Shown: piece after piece, positions 61,273-64,000 of the stretch
Layout: every line of letters starts with the position of its first letter
How positions within the stretch are numbered: the stretch's first letter is position 1
Source: Ignavibacteriota bacterium
GTDB taxonomy: Bacteria > Bacteroidota > Ignavibacteria > Ignavibacteriales > Melioribacteraceae
Assembly (NCBI GenBank): GCA_013112585.1
Contig: JABFGH010000010.1
Span: 113,871 to 177,870 of the forward strand
Direction of reading: 5' to 3'
Length of the DNA stretch: 64,000 nucleotides
The notes under the pieces: model-generated
What the model was told of the DNA's origin: nothing
What the model saw: the letters and a program-made list of their open reading frames with translations, nothing else
The model's database searches: none
Made by a program: the position numbers and the translations under genes

Positions 61273-64000
61273 TTAATGAGCCTCTAACCAATTCTCACCA
61301 ATTCCGCTGTCAACCTTAATCGGCACGTTTAACGGAAAAGCACTCTCCATCATTTCAACTATCATCGGCTGCAGCTCATCAATCTCATCTTTATGAATAT
61401 CAAAAAGAAGTTCATCATGCACCTGCAGAACCATTTTTGTCTTGGTCTTCATCGCTGATAATTTTTTATGAATATTTATCATTGCAATTTTAATCATATC
61501 TGCGGCAGTACCTTGAATAGGCATATTGATTGCAACTCGTTCTTCAAATTGTCGTACAACTCTATTACTGCTGTTTATATTTCGTAAAAATCTTCTTCTG
61601 CGGATTAGTGTTTCGGCATAACCTTTTTCTTTAGCGTTTTTAACCGAAGCATCCATATAACTTTTTACCTGCTTAAAAGTATTAAAGTAAGTTTCAATAA
61701 TTTCCTTCGCATGGGTTTGTGTAATGCCTAATCTGTTTTTCAAACCGAATGCACCAATGCCGTAAAGAATACCGAAGTTTACCTCTTTTGCCTTCCGCCG
61801 CATGTCTGCATCCACATCTTTCGGATCGACCATAAAAACTAAAGCTGCGGTTGCACGATGTATATCTTCATCATTATTAAAAGCTTCGGTTAAGCCTTCA
61901 TCGCCGCAAATGCTCGCCATTATTCGAAGTTCAATTTGGCTATAGTCGGCACTTAGTATTCGGTAATTTTTATCTCGCGCCACAAATGCTTTGCGTATTT
62001 CTTTACCAAGCTCAGTTCTAATTGGTATGTTCTGCAGATTAGGATTCACACTTGATAATCTGCCTGTAGATGCAACTGTTTGATTAAAAGTGGTATGCAC
62101 TCTTCCCGTGCTTGGCTGAATCAAGGAGGGAAGGGCATCGGCGTAAGTTGATTTTAATTTTGATACCTGCCTGTAATTCAAAATTATATCAATTATTTCA
62201 TGCTGCCCGCGTAAACCTTCTAAAGACCTCGCATCGGTGGAATAACCGGTTTTAGTTTTCTTAGTTGGGGGAAGTTCCAATTTATCAAAAAGTATTGTCT
62301 GCAGTTGTTTGGGTGAGTTGATATTGAAAGTGTCATCTGCAAGTTTATGAATTTCACTTGTGTAATTATCAAGCAGAATACTTAAATCTTTACTGAATTC
62401 ATTTAATCCTTTAACATCAAGCTTAACTCCGTTGTACTCCATATCTTCAAGCACTGGAACAAGAGGGAATTCAATATCGTACGAAACTTTTTCAAGTTTC
62501 TCTGTTTCAATTTGTTTTTTAAAAACCTTGTAAAGCCGGTAAGTTATATCAGCATCCTCGCATGAGTATTCCGATAAAATCTCGAGATCAATTTCAAAAA
62601 TTTTAGATGCATCTTTTTTATCGCCGAGTAAACTGCTTAAAGGAATTGTTGTGTGATTAAGATATTGCTGGGCTAAGAAATCCATTCCATGTTTTTGATC
62701 GGGATCAATTACATAGCTGGCGAGCATTGTATCGAAGTAAAAATTTTTAACTTCAATATCATATTTTCGTAAAACTCCAATATCATATTTACCGTTCTGA
62801 CAAACCTTTTTAATGTTGTCGTTTTCAAAAACCGGCTTAAATATTTTTACAAATTTATCAACATCAATTCTATCGGATAAATCTTTGCTGAATAAATCAT
62901 CCTTTTGTAAAAACGGATTTACTGCTGCATAATATGCTTCGCCTTCTTTATAGCAAAATGCAACCCCCGCCAAATTAACTTCAAGTACGTTTAGTGAATC
63001 TGTTTCGGTATCAAAAACAACCATCTCTTGTTTTAACAACTTCTTTGCTAATGCTTCCGCATCCTTTTCTGTTTTAATCAATTTATACTTTACTTTTTCT
63101 TTACTTAAACCTGATTCAGTTTCTACTTCCTCAATCTCTTCTGATGAAACTTCTTCTCCAAAAATTTTACTTACTTTTTCTACTATATTTTTAAATTCCA
63201 ATTCATTACAGATTTCTGCAAACTTTACTAAATCCGGTTCCGTCATCTTAGTTTTACTTATGTCAATTTCCATTGGAACGTCAAGTACAATAGTGGCAAG
63301 TTTTTTTGAAAGGAAGGCATTCTCCTTATTCACCTCCAATTTTTTCTTAACACCTTTTTTCTCAATTGAATCAATATTCTCATAAATGCCTTCGAGCGAA
63401 CCGAATTGCTGGATAAGCGGGGTAGCGGTTTTGGGTCCGATGCCTGCAACTCCGGGAATATCATCTGAAGAATCACCGACGAGTGCCAAATAATCGATCA
63501 TCTGAATTGGATTAAATCCATAATCCTCTTTCACTTTTTCTTCATCAACAATAACAATATCATCGGAAGATTTGCCGGGCTTAACAAGTTTAATGTTTGG
63601 GGTAACTAATTGCACATAATCTTTATCAGGAGTGATTGCAAAAGATTCATAGCCTTCTTTTTCTGCAATTTTTAGTGCGGCGCCGATAATATCATCAGCC
63701 TCATAACCGGGTAAAATATAGAGAGGAAAATTTAATGCTTCAACAATTTCTCTTATCCTGTCAAGCTGGGGTATCATATCCTCCGGCATTTTGGCTCGGG
63801 TTGATTTATACTTATCGTACATATCATGCCTAAAAGTTTTTTCTTTTGAATCGAATGCAACGGCAACATTATCGGGCTTTGTATCGGTAAGTATTTTTAT
63901 AAGTTGATTTAGAAAACCGTAAACTGCTGAGGTTGGTTCACCTGATGAAGTGATTAAAGGGCGATTAATAAAGGCGAAATAACCCCGGTAAGCTAATGCC
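61273..64000 (-). CDS. polA: DNA polymerase I (5' end beyond the window)
   Basis: The frame is open from the stop at 61273 to the right edge, so the N-terminus is missing; the edge reads ALAYRGYFAFINRPLITSSG, which is near the start of the 5'-3' exonuclease domain. That domain continues with DDIPGVAGIGPKTATPLI. The 3'-5' exonuclease has its catalytic Asp and Glu in MVFDTETDSLN. The polymerase domain shows QTVASTGRLSSVNPNLQNIP, LSADYSQIELRIMA, KEVNFGILYGIGAFGL and VLQVHDELLFDI. The protein is normal in length as far as seen. An internal ATG at 63822 is not the start. Confidence 0.96.
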   Translation of the reverse strand, partial: ALAYRGYFAFINRPLITSSGEPTSAVYGFLNQLIKILTDTKPDNVAVAFDSKEKTFRHDMYDKYKSTRAKMPEDMIPQLDRIREIVEALNFPLYILPGYEADDIIGAALKIAEKEGYESFAITPDKDYVQLVTPNIKLVKPGKSSDDIVIVDEEKVKEDYGFNPIQMIDYLALVGDSSDDIPGVAGIGPKTATPLIQQFGSLEGIYENIDSIEKKGVKKKLEVNKENAFLSKKLATIVLDVPMEIDISKTKMTEPDLVKFAEICNELEFKNIVEKVSKIFGEEVSSEEIEEVETESGLSKEKVKYKLIKTEKDAEALAKKLLKQEMVVFDTETDSLNVLEVNLAGVAFCYKEGEAYYAAVNPFLQKDDLFSKDLSDRIDVDKFVKIFKPVFENDNIKKVCQNGKYDIGVLRKYDIEVKNFYFDTMLASYVIDPDQKHGMDFLAQQYLNHTTIPLSSLLGDKKDASKIFEIDLEILSEYSCEDADITYRLYKVFKKQIETEKLEKVSYDIEFPLVPVLEDMEYNGVKLDVKGLNEFSKDLSILLDNYTSEIHKLADDTFNINSPKQLQTILFDKLELPPTKKTKTGYSTDARSLEGLRGQHEIIDIILNYRQVSKLKSTYADALPSLIQPSTGRVHTTFNQTVASTGRLSSVNPNLQNIPIRTELGKEIRKAFVARDKNYRILSADYSQIELRIMASICGDEGLTEAFNNDEDIHRATAALVFMVDPKDVDADMRRKAKEVNFGILYGIGAFGLKNRLGITQTHAKEIIETYFNTFKQVKSYMDASVKNAKEKGYAETLIRRRRFLRNINSSNRVVRQFEERVAINMPIQGTAADMIKIAMINIHKKLSAMKTKTKMVLQVHDELLFDIHKDEIDELQPMIVEMMESAFPLNVPIKVDSGIGENWLEAH

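Overview
The window looks like a chromosomal fragment from an Ignavibacteria-like member of the Bacteroidota/Chlorobiota group. Evidence: low GC, frequent TTG starts with sparse Shine-Dalgarno sequences, large outer-membrane β-barrels, a TonB-dependent receptor with a carboxypeptidase-regulatory-like N-domain, a SusA-like amylase with SLC45-type MFS transporters, and many small intergenic palindromes. This is inferred from gene content; no rRNA or tRNA gene was seen.

Layout. 0-7.7 kb: a large outer-membrane protein set among dense repeats, then a Nudix hydrolase, two small lipoprotein genes (one with an in-frame stop) and a BrnT/BrnA toxin-antitoxin pair. 7.7-13.9 kb: housekeeping run (PfkB kinase, MtnA, RecO, DegP-like protease, AroC, MBL hydrolase). 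14.0-17.2 kb: a three-gene module matching Zorya type II anti-phage defence (zorA with a one-base frameshift, zorB, HNH zorE). 17.3-23.2 kb: ABC permease with a motif-degenerate ATPase, an acyl-CoA carboxylase β-subunit and an MltD-like transglycosylase with six LysM domains. 23.2-27.9 kb: a TPP riboswitch with a readable terminator/antiterminator switch, in front of a TonB receptor, thiamine pyrophosphokinase and SSS symporter (thiamine salvage). 28.1-33.7 kb, minus strand: acyltransferase, small NTF2/SRPBCC proteins, AlkD-like protein, pyruvoyl arginine decarboxylase, TyrS, SmpB.

34.1-40.9 kb: maltodextrin-type locus (GH13 enzyme and MFS transporter), an uncharacterised exported protein and an OmpA-family protein. 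41.0-47.1 kb: an accessory island with every gene on the minus strand. It holds toxin-antitoxin remnants, a HEPN-like protein, a UPF0489-like protein and exported proteins of unknown role. Two long imperfect inverted repeats between genes resemble integron attC sites, so the island may be an integron-type cassette array without an integrase. Four of its genes are broken (one in-frame stop in an exported protein, one in a HigB-like toxin, one frameshift, one truncation).

47.5-64 kb: a second SLC45-like MFS transporter, a PabB-PabC fusion, type 2 IPP isomerase with polyprenyl synthase, HPr and enzyme I, an SIS-domain isomerase, a peptidase/β-propeller/β-barrel fusion, a BamB-like lipoprotein, a PEGA protein, and PolA running off the right edge.

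The most interesting items are the Zorya-like module, the attC-like cassette island with decayed toxin genes, the TPP-controlled salvage operon, the ABC ATPase lacking its usual catalytic residues, and several layered families of short palindromic or tandem repeats.
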